Of a stretch of 64,000 nt of DNA, positions 25,201 to 33,252 are shown one piece after another. Below the pieces are notes generated by a model. It did not search any database. It was not told where the DNA came from and saw only the letters and a program-made list of their open reading frames with translations. The translations under genes were made by a program, and so were the position numbers. Source of the stretch: Echiichthys vipera. Its lineage: Eukaryota > Chordata > Actinopteri > Perciformes > Trachinidae. The stretch covers positions 2,790,001 to 2,854,000 of the forward strand of contig OY829646.1 in assembly GCA_963691815.1 (NCBI GenBank), in the 5' to 3' direction. The stretch's first letter is position 1, and each line of letters starts with the position of its first letter.

Positions 25201-27652
25201 ACAGTAATTCTATTCTATTCTATTCTAACACATTATAATAAATGACCTTTTGGAATGTGTCAGACATGATTTTCACAGTATTGTGTACCAACATCTATAC
25301 CATGTTAACTGGAGTTACTTTCATTTCATTTTAAAAGGAAAAATGAGAAGAAGTGAGGCTGAGCAGCTCGAGCAGATACTGAACCCACTGTACTGCTTCA
25401 CTGTACCTTTAAATGGTCCGAATCTGGTCTTTATTTCCCCAAACATAGCTGGGAATTTAGTGTAATTAGCCTTACCCTGCACACTACCACTCCAGAGCAT
25501 GTTTGCAATTAGTAGTCACATGCAATCTGGTATTATTACCTCACTCACATCTGTAAGGCTTCATCTACAGATCTACGCCTGAATGCAAGCTGGCTGCTAA
25601 ACAGAGTGAACGATATCTGTAAGAGAGGGAAGGTAGCATCCAGCAATCGTTACAAAAAGACAAAAGAGACTGGGGTGGGGTTACAGTGTGATGATGTCAT
25701 GCAAATTAAAGGTCAGTCCCTGATATGAATAAGTCAACATTATGACCGCACATGGATTTTTGCAGCTGTTGGATTCTCCCATAAGTTTGCTGCTTATGGA
25801 CCAGCTCTTGATTCTATGATTGAGATCTATTATTATGAATAATATCTGAACCAAAAGCAACATGAGAAAAGTAACTCAGCACATTTACACATATTTCTAA
25901 TTCAGTAGGAGGGAAATATTGTACTTTTATCTGACAGCTGGAGTTAGTTACTCGGCAGATAAGAGTATGAAAATAAAAGATTTTAAAAAGACCATGAATG
26001 ATATTGCATCGTTAAAAAGTAAAATAAGCTACCAACAGTTTATGCATCAGTAATAATAACGCAATAATATGATGCATATATGGCCATTTTGCTGCATAAG
26101 AATTTATTTTATTTTGCTTGTAATGCCGCTGTACTTTTACTTCAGGGAAAATCTGAATGCAGCACTGTTACTTGTAATGCAGTGTGGTATTATAACTTAT
26201 ACTTAAATGCAGAATGTGAATAATTTGACTTTATAATGTGTCACCACTGGAAATAGTGTGTATCAGCCTGGTATGTTGATGAAGCGGGACCACCACTATG
26301 ACACGGACCGGTTCATAATAACTTGTCATGTATCACATAATATTGGTACATTGTTTTTGGAATCAATTCACATTTAGCTTTCTGAATGAATGAAGGATTC
26401 CATTGCTCCCCATAATTTTAGACGTTTTCAAGTATGCTATTTATTTTCAGATCCTTTAACTGCAGGACAGAACTGTGCATCTTTAAAATCTTCTGTAGCC
26501 TCATTATTGAACTGTTTACATCCATCATACTTCCACAGAAAGCACTATAGGCTGATTTAAAGTATTGTTTAAAGTCAAATGTACTGTTTACTGTCAACAG
26601 AAACATTGCTGTGGTCCAGTGTGTGCAGCATGCAGAAGAGTAACCGGGAATGAGCCCACCGCCAGCAGGAGCCGGTCCCTCTCCATCAGATCGGCCAGTT
26701 TGTGCAGCAGCCTTCCGCGGCTCGACGCGTCCATCCTCCGCCACGGAGAGCCTCTCTGCTCGGCCGCCTTGGCTGCCTGCACCGCCCGGTCCACCTCCTC
26801 CTGCAGAGGGATCAAGTTAGGACACACAGGTCTCCTTCAAACCAGCTCCACCGCTACAGACGTTTCCCATACAAAGACTTTTTCTGAAAGCGTCACAGGG
26901 ACAGTTTCCAATTCCTGATTATATAATTATTATTGAAAAAAATGCGCTATGGAAGCCGTGTATTCCGCTTTACTTTCGTTTACCAAAACCGTCCAGTGAA
27001 ATAAAACTATGACAAAGCTATTAGATATAGATAGATATAACGCTACTTAAATGATATACAGGTTTTGCCAAAATGTTCTTTAATGAAGTTCTGGGTATTT
27101 TTCTGACAAAAAAACCTTAAACTAACAGATACTTCAATGACGTTCATTGATTTAGAGACAAAAATAAAGCAGAGATTAACACTGTCCATTTAAGGTGTTA
27201 TTTAGTGGTACAGTATGTAGGCCTTCACTAAGATAAATTCATTAGCCTACAGTTGTATTAATTATAGGCTGTCATTTCATGAAGTAAAGCCCGAAAAGGA
27301 TCTTACTTGGTCTGCTTCTTCCACATCACACAGTTTGACACCTGTGGCCGGGTTGAAGGTTGGGAATGTCCTCCCACTGCTGGATGTGTGCCATTCATTG
27401 TTGATAAAAATCTATGGAAAATGGAGTGTTTGAAGGCTAATGGCTTTGGTTTGTACCTTAACTGACACTTGCATTAAAAAACATAATTCAAGTTAGAAAC
27501 ACATTGAGTCTAATTCCTCCCTTCCTCCCTGCAGCGTGAACTTGGTCTCTTACCTTGGTGTGTGTGATCTCCTGGACTTTGACAGGCTGAGGAAAAGGCA
27601 CAGGTGGGATTCCTTCAGTCACTCCGTTCTCTGTTGTTCCGTTCTGTGCCAT
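1477..27652 (-). CDS. aldh1a3: aldh1a3, retinaldehyde dehydrogenase 3 (coding exons 1-10; C-terminus off window)
   Basis: NAD-dependent cytosolic aldehyde dehydrogenase of the ALDH1A family. The family oxidises retinaldehyde to retinoic acid and acts as a tetramer. Ten exons in order on the minus strand give 411 in-frame codons, and every intron has GT..AG ends. Exon lengths are 99, 105, 141, 130, 62, 129, 114, 103, 185 and 165 nt. Active-site residues fall at Asn181 (WNFPLL), Lys204 (IKPAEQ), Glu280 (LELGGK) and Cys314 (NQGQCC); as I recall the human ALDH1A3 numbering, E280 and C314 match it. NQGQCCTAASRVFVEE, LELGGKNPCIV and NIVPGFGPT favour 1A3 over 1A2. Exons encoding the EIFGP segment and the C-terminus should lie left of base 1. 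Oddities are Lys in place of the usual Glu in GSTEVG, and PALSCGN instead of PALCCGN. Introns range from 142 bp to about 6 kb and are packed with transposons. Confidence 0.95.
1905..2345. repeat. minisatellite, about 27-bp unit, CCTAACC-containing
   Basis: About 16 imperfect copies of a unit with the core aacctaaccatgtagttt followed by gattatttaa or gttattta. It lies in aldh1a3 intron 9. The unit length drifts between about 25 and 28 bp through loss of bases in the T/A-rich part. Confidence 0.9.
2597..2781 (-). CDS. aldh1a3: aldh1a3 exon 9
   Basis: Completes codon 295 and runs to codon 356. It encodes LAVEETQKGALYNQGQCC, then TAASRVFVEE and ends TSHGPQ. Cys314, the second Cys of GQCC, is the catalytic nucleophile. 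The acceptor is gtgtacag and the donor gtagga; length 185 nt. Confidence 0.95.
2782..3854. other. intron 8, left part: nothing recognised
   Basis: About 1.07 kb of intron apart from a short CA-rich run at 2788-2818. I see no coding exon or repeat family I can name. Confidence 0.5.
3855..4765 (-). mobile_element. L2 LINE, 5'-truncated 3' end
   Basis: The minus strand encodes the C-terminal end of the L2 RT protein (YLKELIVLYSP, then RVSKSRMGGRAFSYQAPLLW). The L2 3' UTR with its pyrimidine-rich tract follows, and the piece ends in an AATTGAA-type tail at 3855. It lies in aldh1a3 intron 8. Frames are broken, so it is dead. Confidence 0.85.
4895..6010 (+). mobile_element. RTE/Rex3-like LINE, degraded fragment
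   Basis: Nucleotide similarity to the RTE copy at 8287-10995 and to the family in general. It includes the EN start (ggatgtggaatgtcaacc), the EN GDFN segment (ctcctaggggatttcaac), and then RT-start debris that jumps to cagactgggtgggggttcc near 5930. Several internal deletions are visible, with no intact frame. Confidence 0.65.
6180..6722. mobile_element. solo LTR (543 bp)
   Basis: Begins TGTTATGGTT and ends AACCATAACA, a perfect 10-bp terminal inverted repeat of TG..CA type. It is flanked on both sides by the 5-bp target duplication ATGTC (6175-6179 and 6723-6727). An AATAAA lies at 6315-6320, so if that is the real poly(A) signal the LTR reads left to right. No internal retroviral or gag-pol coding sequence is attached. 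It sits in aldh1a3 intron 8. Confidence 0.8.
6993..7125 (+). mobile_element. RTE/Rex3-like LINE 3' fragment
   Basis: The text agagataaggtgag through gtatcttataaggatgcc and ctcctgggtgcctcc matches the 3' coding end of the RTE copy near 10780-10890. It is short and 3'-truncated, immediately before the interspersed repeat at 7131. Confidence 0.65.
7131..7812 (+). repeat. unclassified interspersed repeat X, copy 1
   Basis: Shares long colinear similarity with 36080-36900, from gctctaagactg at the left to aataaacaaacaca at the right. It has no coding capacity and is probably a non-autonomous DNA element. The outer ends differ between copies, so exact termini are uncertain. Confidence 0.65.
8039..8141 (-). 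CDS. aldh1a3: aldh1a3 exon 8
   Basis: Codons 261-294 plus one base. It encodes VGQVIKEASAKSNLK, then VTLELGGKNPCIVFADCD. Glu280 in LELGGK is the general base. The acceptor is tgtgcag and the donor gtaagt. It is 103 nt and leaves phase 1. Confidence 0.95.
8287..10995 (+). mobile_element. RTE/Rex3-like LINE, nearly whole but broken
   Basis: In aldh1a3 intron 7, opposite to the gene. It encodes an endonuclease piece (VVLLGDFNTHVGN and STDHHLVMSW), then RT with QTGVVVPLF, FVDLEKAYDR (motif A), QGCALSPILF (motif B) and FADD (motif C). It ends in the family's 3' coding end and an ATGAATGAGATGAGATG tail. Defects include loss of most of the endonuclease near 8630, an in-frame stop at 9631-9633 and a frameshift near 10270. 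TGAAAA occurs at both edges (8281-8286 and 10996-11001), a possible target duplication. Confidence 0.85.
11002..12831. other. introns 7 and 6 outside exon 7: nothing recognised
   Basis: AT-rich single-copy-looking sequence either side of exon 7 (11434-11547). A short local repeat, caccaaaattgcaacac, is doubled near 11600-11630. No element assigned. Confidence 0.5.
11434..11547 (-). CDS. aldh1a3: aldh1a3 exon 7
   Basis: Codons 223-260, AGFPPGVVNIVPGFGPT through to FTGSTK. This is the Rossmann-fold GSTxxG region. The acceptor is atttcag and the donor gtgcat. The last residue before the intron is Lys, where most ALDH1A proteins have Glu (GSTE). Confidence 0.95.
12832..12960 (-). CDS. aldh1a3: aldh1a3 exon 6
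   Basis: Codons 180-222, beginning WNFPLLMFMWK and ending YVGSLIKE. It carries Asn181 (oxyanion hole) and Lys204 (cofactor binding, in IIKPAEQTP). The acceptor is tatgctag. The donor gtcgga is a GT but fits the consensus poorly. The usual PALCCGN reads PALSCGN. Confidence 0.95.
13005..13120 (-). mobile_element. Rex1-type LINE 3' terminal piece
   Basis: The plus strand reads aatagaatagaatagaaatactttattgagccc (split: AATAGAATAGAATAG, then AAATACTTTATTGAGCCC). This is the reverse complement of a Rex1-type 3' end, an AATAAAG-like end followed by an (ATTCT)n tail. It is non-coding and severely 5'-truncated, in intron 6's neighbour, intron 5. Confidence 0.55.
13121..15296. other. intron 5, left part: nothing recognised
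   Basis: About 2.2 kb without a recognised gene or repeat. Short open frames near 14750-15160 have no recognisable domains. Confidence 0.45.
15297..15374. repeat. (TG)39 microsatellite
   Basis: Uninterrupted 78-bp TG array in aldh1a3 intron 5. A perfect array of this length is likely to be length-polymorphic and Z-DNA prone. Confidence 0.98.
16159..16199. repeat. (TA)n microsatellite
   Basis: About 20 uninterrupted TA units in intron 5, followed by a degenerate TA-rich stretch. Confidence 0.95.
16354..17062 (-). mobile_element. L1/Tx1-like LINE ORF2 C-terminal fragment
   Basis: Minus-strand frames contain AWEKDLGVDITDDQW, LKLVHSSLICARHGLLQ, KVLHRAHFTNAKLA and a Cys-rich knuckle CNRCKLSPADHAHIFW. 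This is the typical C-terminus of fish L1/Tx1-type ORF2. The reading needs at least one frame change (near 16645-16700), so it is dead. It lies in aldh1a3 intron 5, in the gene's orientation. Confidence 0.8.
17606..17630. repeat. (GT)n microsatellite
   Basis: Short GT run of about 12 units, roughly 100 bp left of exon 5. Confidence 0.9.
17727..17788 (-). CDS. aldh1a3: aldh1a3 exon 5
   Basis: A 62-nt exon completing codon 159 and encoding ESFMCLTKHEPVGVCGAIIP. The acceptor follows a long T-run ending in acag, and the donor is gtaagt. It supplies the HEPxGVCG strand immediately before the catalytic-site WNFP segment in exon 6. Confidence 0.94.
18820..19953 (+). mobile_element. Tc1/mariner-like transposon with long TIRs, defective
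   Basis: Ends begin caactccaattccaatg (left) and close with attggggttg (right). About 150 bp at each end are mutually inverted, and TA flanks both sides (18818-18819 and 19954-19955). Inside, the transposase start (region ggatggagcgaggttcacc) is followed at once by a deletion of the helix-turn-helix part. The C-terminal catalytic end follows (equivalents of QQDNA, DWPA and SPIENVW, in shifted frames). A SINE has inserted at 19198-19305. It lies in aldh1a3 intron 4. Confidence 0.75.
19198..19305 (+). mobile_element. tRNA-derived SINE, copy 1
   Basis: A tRNA-like head with box A-like tggaacagtggttagag and box B-like ggtttgactcc, nested in the Tc1-like element. The second copy is at 29818-29934 in the opposite orientation. 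Confidence 0.65.
20430..21090 (+). mobile_element. L2 LINE, 5'-truncated 3' end
   Basis: Encodes the last ~55 residues of the L2 protein (RVSKSRMGGTAFSYQAP, LWNQLPSVI, then FKSKLKTFLF; stop at 20604-20606) and most of the 3' UTR. It breaks off at ttcttcctcccaa, about 180 bp before the family's usual end, and continues aagaattgaa. It lies in aldh1a3 intron 4, antisense to the gene. Confidence 0.85.
23742..23871 (-). CDS. aldh1a3: aldh1a3 exon 4
   Basis: Codons 116-158 plus one base. It encodes TLETLDTGKPF, then DLDGSIKTLRYYAGWADKI and ends KSLPV. The acceptor is ttctttag and the donor gtgagtg. The 130-nt length leaves phase 1, which exon 5 completes to Asp159. Confidence 0.95.
24008..24065 (-). 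mobile_element. Rex1-type 3' terminal fragment
   Basis: AATCAGAATCAGAATCATTT followed by TATTGTCATTGCAACGAAAT is the reverse complement of a Rex1-type 3' end and its tail. About 55 bp, non-coding, in intron 3. Confidence 0.5.
26660..26800 (-). CDS. aldh1a3: aldh1a3 exon 3
   Basis: Codons 69-115, from EEVDRAVQAA through SPWRRMDAS and LADLMERDRLLLA. The acceptor is ctctgcag and the donor gtgggc. It is 141 nt and phase 0 at both ends. The exon is clearly richer in G+C than the intron around it. Confidence 0.95.
27307..27411 (-). CDS. aldh1a3: aldh1a3 exon 2
   Basis: Codons 34-68, beginning IFINNEWH and ending CDVEEADQ. It is preceded by ..ccatag and followed by gtaaga. The IFINNEW block opens the NAD-binding domain. 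The 105-nt length is the usual ALDH1A exon 2 length, and only 142 bp of intron separates it from exon 1. Confidence 0.95.
27554..27652 (-). CDS. aldh1a3: aldh1a3 exon 1 (coding part)
   Basis: Codons 1-33, starting MAQNGTTENG and ending ITHTK, followed by a donor gtaagag. The start lies in the context CAGAATGGC, and this is the only ATG that feeds the frame of exon 2. The N-terminus is short and poorly conserved, as in other ALDH1A proteins, and has no signal peptide, which fits a cytosolic enzyme. A TATA box lies about 50 bp upstream. Confidence 0.88.
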
Positions 27653-27701
27653 TCTGGGTCAGCAGTACAGTCCAGGGCCAGTCTGTCTGCTCCGTCTACT
27701 C

Positions 27702-27768
27702 TTTTTATAAGAATGTGGAGTTCCTCCCTCCTCACACAGAAGTCGAGGAGGGCCCAACTCCGCCCCTC
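27702..27768 (-). promoter_or_regulatory. aldh1a3 core promoter (TATA box and GC box)
   Basis: On the minus strand a TATAAAAA box occupies 27702-27709, about 50 bp before the start codon, which predicts transcription starting near 27675-27680 with a very short 5' UTR. A GC box (GGGGCGGAG) lies at about 27758-27768, some 50 bp further upstream. Role inferred from spacing and motif only. Confidence 0.5.
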
Positions 27769-29817
27769 AGCTCAGAAATGAAGGGCCCTTATCTGATGGG
27801 ATCCTTGTCCTTACTACACCATAGAAACATCCTGCAACACAGACCCTATTTATTACTAATGCTTTGTGAATGAAACCATTTCCAATCATTTTTATTTTCG
27901 TTTTAACGGATGGGCACGCTTTAACAAGCTGTGTGTGTGAGTGTGAGGAAGAGTCAAGAGTAACATTTTACACCTGAATTATTGGGCTGTGTCTTTCAGC
28001 CCAGGCACAATGGGACTGAAATCATTCTGTTGCACAACATCGACATCCCCACACAACAGCTTTGATCTGCTGCTGCCTGCCTATTGGAGCAACTGCAGGC
28101 TGTTCATCGACAGTGCAAAGGTGTTATGAGTTGGGATGTTCCTCACAAAGTTGTTTTTTGCACCTGGGCCTGGTGAAGTTGAATGGAGTTGAACACATGC
28201 AAACAAATGCTTTTGTTCTTGAGGACAAAGCTGCTCGCTTGCTCCGGGCTCACACTCAGACAGTCTGCTATTGTTTCCCCTTCATCGCTTCTTGTCACTC
28301 TTTATGTCGAAGTTTAATTAGGACAACGGGCTTTCGCAGGCTCATTTCTCACTTCAGCAACTTTCTAACACTTCATAATGAGAGAGAGAGACACTGCACA
28401 AAGGGGTTCGGGGGTGGGGGCTTGGCAGGATAGATAAGTCGGGAGACAATATGAAATGCAAAGCATGGGCCCAGACCCATGCAAATAAGCAGGAACCTGC
28501 CTTGGATGGGATGAGTTCATAGCTCAAGCAGTTTGAGGAATGAACAGCAAGTGAGAGACCAACACAGCCACCGTAAATATTCTTTAGATGGGGCCAGCAA
28601 ACAAGAATGTAAATTATTAGATTAGAATATCTAACAAAGCCACTGTAGTTTCCATTAAACATTACTCAAACAGGAGGAAACAGTAAACATATTCTCATCA
28701 GTGGGTTCATATGATATCTTACCAAAACTTATGCTCAACAATTTATCCTGTATCTTACAAAGTACGTTGTTCTATTTAACGCTGTGAAATGGGACCGGTA
28801 CATGTCTGTGACGGTTACATTTAAGCACCAAAACAACTTGGCTAGGTTCAGAAAAAAGCTTGTGCTTTATCTTAGTACTCACTCAACCAGGTGAAAGTCC
28901 TGTATGTGTGACATAGTGAATGAGGACAGCATGAAACAGTACATTTGTTTGGGACTATTTTCAGTGGCGGATTAATCCACATCTACAGTAATGAGTGTTT
29001 GTGGCAGCAGGATGGTGTATGTGGGGTTGAGTTGTTTCTATTGGTCTGCCAATTTTAGACATCTTAAAAATGTTTTTCATGTTTTTTTTTACCATATTTT
29101 AACATTGCTTTGGTTGGAGATTCAATATGCAAACCAACTAAAGGTTCTGTTGCAATGGCTGATACTGATGCATAAGGCAATCACCTGCACGTGTGGCCAG
29201 ACCAGCTATCAAAACTAACAACAGAGAGAGTCGGATTTCAACAAACACGAAGTGAGAGGGACTTCCTTCTCTGTTAAGGACGCCATAACTCCATGATATC
29301 TTTACAAAATAGCTGTTTGCTGCTATATTAATGTTGTGAATATCGAGAACAGCCCCTTTAATGTGAAGTGCCCAGCTGACTAACAGTAAATTCCTACCAT
29401 AACTGTATGTGTAATCAGAGAGCTCCACATCACTGTATCAAAGGCACATGTGTCTGCAAACATTTCTTCATATTTTTAACAATATAGCCCTGATGGTCAG
29501 CATCCAGACACAGCTGATAATAACTTCACAATGCATGCCTTTGCTTTTGTTTGGTGGCCAAAAATATATTGTGTCATTGTTGGATACGTTGTGTTTTATT
29601 GTTTTATGCTCATAAACATAGCAGTATAAAATTATACAAAGATTGTGTATCTGTATTACATAATAGCACAATAGAGTGCTGTATTAAAGTACTGCTGCGG
29701 AATAACTGGCATTTTCTACTATTAATTCAAATACATAAGAGATGCATTCTTCTTAAAGGTTATTTTTTTGGCAGTTTTTCTATCCTTTTTTTTTCATACA
29801 GGAAATGGGGTGGGGTG
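27769..29817. other. upstream flank of aldh1a3: nothing recognised
   Basis: About 2 kb immediately beyond the promoter. No convincing exon on either strand, so regulatory DNA is possible but not shown by the sequence alone. Confidence 0.45.
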
Positions 29818-29934
29818 GGGGGCATCCAGCAAAGGGCCGCAGGTCGGAGTAGAACCCACGGCTGCTGACGCGAGGACCTTCAACCTCTTTACATGGGGTG
29901 ACTGCTCTAACCACTGTGCCACCAGCCACCCCTG
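29818..29934 (-). mobile_element. tRNA-derived SINE, copy 2
   Basis: The reverse complement starts gggtggctggtggcacag, continues tggttagagcagtcacccc and contains gggttctactcc (box B-like). It is colinear with 19198-19305. Confidence 0.65.
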
Positions 29935-30584
29935 TAAGATGCATTTTTTGAGTAAATGACCACTGCACACTCTGTTTTTAGTTTTGAGTATTGAAAATAA
30001 TAAGAAGCTGTTAAATGCTTTTGTATGGGGAATTGGATTTTGAGCCCAAAATTAGGAGTAAAGAGACTCACACTGAACCTACAGCACGGTGTGAAATTGA
30101 AGGCAAAGTTAAAGTTGTGACAATATGTGAAGGGTGGAAATGTGGTCCATTGTATGATACTGTAGTGTGAGTATGCCTATGAAATGACATTTGCATATTC
30201 TGCTTCTGTAGATCTCCTAACATGTGAACACAGTAACCAGGTGGGACTTGTTGTGTAATCCCTCTGTGATCATGAGGGAATATTCCATGCTCCAGCTGAC
30301 TGAGCGTTAGGAAAGTGTCCTGTCGTGGGAAAGCGGAGCCAGGTGACCTCTTCTTCCAGGCTCGGCTGCTCAGGCTAATAGGCACGGCGCACCTTCTAAT
30401 GAAGGTCAAGTCTCCCTCATCAGCACGCTTCGAGGATAATTAGAATCACTACTCAGAGAGCCAACTGCAGCATTATTAGCTTTGTGGAGAACTTGTTGTT
30501 GATTAAATAGGATTTAACTCACTGGTATCTCTTTATCTATAAGCCCCTCACAGAACTACCATGTCATTCAGAGGGCATTATCAG

Positions 30585-30629
<45 letters not shown>
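30585..30629. repeat. (ATT)15 microsatellite
   Basis: Uninterrupted ATT array in the upstream flank of aldh1a3. Confidence 0.97.
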
Positions 30630-30984
30630 GATTACTCACTGCTGACTGGCTTACTTCATGTTTTAGGAGCGGGGTCAGAACCTGGAAAAAGTGCTTTTAG
30701 TTTTAGTGCTACTGACTCGTCAAAGAAAATAAAACACTTTCTTCAAATCAACTCACTTGTGTCTTTTAGACATTTTACAAACCTGAATTTGGGCCGCCAA
30801 ACTTCTACTTGTAATTGCTCTACATAGTTGTATTTCTTTTGAATCCTGATTGTCCCGATCTGTTTTTTTTCCATTTCGGAGGGTTTTAGTGCCTTTTCTA
30901 TGTTCTTACAATGGTGCTGCTTCCTTTTCTGTGTGGTTTTCTTGTCTTTGTAACTCGATGTCACTGTAAATGAGGACTTCCCCC

Positions 30985-31035
30985 CAGAATCAGAATCAGA
31001 AATACTTTAATAATCAAAGGGGGATATTGTTTGAT
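30985..31035 (-). mobile_element. Rex1-type 3' terminal fragment
   Basis: AGAATCAGAATCAGAAATAC followed by tttaataatcaaagggggata is the reverse complement of a Rex1-type end. Non-coding. Confidence 0.45.
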
Positions 31036-32249
31036 GATGATCTCTCGAGTATAAATAAAGGTTGAATGAATGGATGAATGGGATTTCACAGAAAAGTCAG
31101 GGTCATTTGTCATTCATTTCAGTTACAATCATCAATTCAGGAAAATGTAATGAAACAAGAGATCAGATAAGTGAAAACTGAAGTGATGTGTGTGTGCAAA
31201 CGGGGCGCAGCAGCAGCAAGATACAGCACATAGCAAATGTTATATAAAATAATAATGAACTACAAACCTCCCTCAATCCGAGTTGTGCATTCCACTTGGA
31301 CTTTTGAAAGCTTTATTATCATATTTTTTTTTCTATGATCCTCGTTGTATAGTATGTTGTGACTCTTTTGTTCTTTGTGTTCTTGGGGTTGTTTTTTGTT
31401 ATAAGGTGTCTCTTGAAAAACAGATCCGAATCTCAATGAGACTGCGTGATTAAATGAAGATTAGTTATTTACGTCATAGAATTCCATGGTGTCAAAAGTA
31501 GAGTGAGTGGAAGTGTAAAAGTGAAAACATTATGACCATGTAAGCTTTATGGAGTGAAAAATAACCGAATAATACAAGAGAATATCAAAACATAGAAAAT
31601 CATGCCTTCATAATGTAAAAGAATAATAAAAACAATATACAGGTTGTATATATTCTCCACAATATTGTGTATGAATACCAAAGAATTGGACACCTGCACA
31701 ATCTGTTACAACCTGTTGCACTGAACAAAATGCATATTTACACTCAATAGCTAAAATAAATAAATAGAAACTACAGCTTTAGTGCAGTCCTATATAACAG
31801 TACAAGAAGGATGATGAGGTTGCAGTTTCATATAGTGTTGTACTGTCATCTTTTTGCTCATTCATGCATACTGTAGGATACATAAATAATCTAATAATAT
31901 TTTATTGCAATATATTACACTCTGGTACACCCCCCAAGACAAAGAATAGCCTCAGGATTAAACTGAGTGAATTTAAAAGGATTTACAAACAATTAAAGTA
32001 GCAGCTAAAGCAGCAAAGTGTATCTCCATCCGATACAAAGAGAGAAAGGAATGAAGGTGGACATGTTATTCATTTGAGGGAAACAATTAAGCTATTCCAT
32101 TAATTCAGGAAATAAATTGATTGAATCAATGAAAGAAATTACTATATTGTGGGAACAGGACATGTAACTAAAATAGTGTAATTTTAAGATTCAAATGACT
32201 AATGACTATGAGTATTTGAAGTTTTCTTAATTATAAATATCATTCTTAC

Positions 32250-32326
32250 CTTGTGCTGCTTTCTCTTTAACTTTAAAGAATTTCCCATGCCTGTCTATTT
32301 TTTTGTCTGGACTTTCAGTCACACTG
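32250..32326 (-). other. possible orphan exon
   Basis: An open 77-nt stretch (CAGTGTGACTGAAAG ... GCAGCACAAG) bounded by gactgcag and a good donor gtaagaatg. It encodes a Lys-rich peptide containing SPDKKIDRHGKFFKVKEK. No partner exon was found and the peptide is not recognised, so it may be chance. Confidence 0.15.
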
Positions 32327-33189
32327 CTGCAGTCGGACACACACACACATACACACACTGAACATAAAAGAGAGAGGGGGGAGGGGAAAGGAAAGAACAA
32401 TTCAGATTGAAAAAGATGGACAGATAGAAAAAGGAGGGAGATAAAGAGAAGGAAAGAGGGAAGGAGGGAGAGTCTGAACCACTGAGATAACTCTGTCCAG
32501 GTGTTCAGAGCCAAACAAAGGCTCTTTTCAGGCCCTGATGAGAACTTAACGCTCCCCCACTTGTTGCAAAAATATACAGGATAGATAAAAGAGCACAAGT
32601 GAGGACACTGTTACTGTCCCAAAATATGGAGCAGGGGAAAGCCTACCTAATTACATAAGCCTCAATGCTGCCAGTAAACAAGAGTAAAGAGCTGAGGTCA
32701 GAACTGGGAACACTGACAATAAATATTTCGTTTTACATTGTAAGTATAATTTCTTTCTTCAAAGTTCTCCAGGATCAAAGTTAACAGCATAATAAGAGTG
32801 GTAAGAATGGGTAAATATGGTTACAGAACAGCCAACCTTAGTAGTTTCATTTATATGCAAACAAAATACTGATTGTGTTTTTTTACGATGTACTGAGGAA
32901 ATGTTAAAGGTTCTCTCTGTGTCTGACGGTATTTTGATAGAATACTGTAAAATGAATTACAAGCATATGTGACCGGGGCCACTGTCAGTCCCTGACAGCA
33001 AATGTGACAACGACACTTTGGGAATTTCACCCAGAGATTACAAACTTTAACACACAAGTTCTTCTGAGAGGAAAGGAGCAGAGACGTGAGTTTCCCGTTT
33101 TAAAATGATTTTGTCTTTATTTAGATACAGGATTTGGTGTTCAATATGTTGTTGTTGTTAATAGGTTGTTTGTAAAGCTGGAGTTTGCA

Positions 33190-33252
33190 ACGAAAATAAT
33201 TTCCCCCTTTGATTATTAAAATATTTATGATTCTGATTCAAATGAAAAATTC
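33190..33252 (+). mobile_element. Rex1-type 3' terminal fragment
   Basis: Plus-strand ataatttcccccttt, then attattaaaatatttatgattctgattc (read in two parts), resembles the 3' end plus TGATTC tail of Rex1-type LINEs. Non-coding. Confidence 0.4.

Larger units (their letters stand above)
21091..26659. other. introns 4 (left of L2) and 3: mostly unassigned
   Basis: Apart from exon 4 and the Rex1-type scrap at 24008 I see no coding exon. The stretch 21220-21440 (gtggcccggggcaaaaattc) looks like repeat debris. An ATTCTATTCTATTCTATTCT run lies at about 25206-25226. Confidence 0.45.

Noticed and set aside
1477..27652. Assignment as aldh1a2 or aldh1a1
   Set aside because: The exon peptides (SPWRRMDASSRGRLL, NPCIV, NQGQCCTAASR, NIVPGFGPT) and the residue numbering fit 1A3 better. 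No alignment could be run, so 1A2 is disfavoured, not excluded.
19198..29934. tRNA genes at 19200 and 29900
   Set aside because: Box A/B-like sequence belongs to two colinear SINE copies; no cloverleaf with a proper anticodon arm was found.
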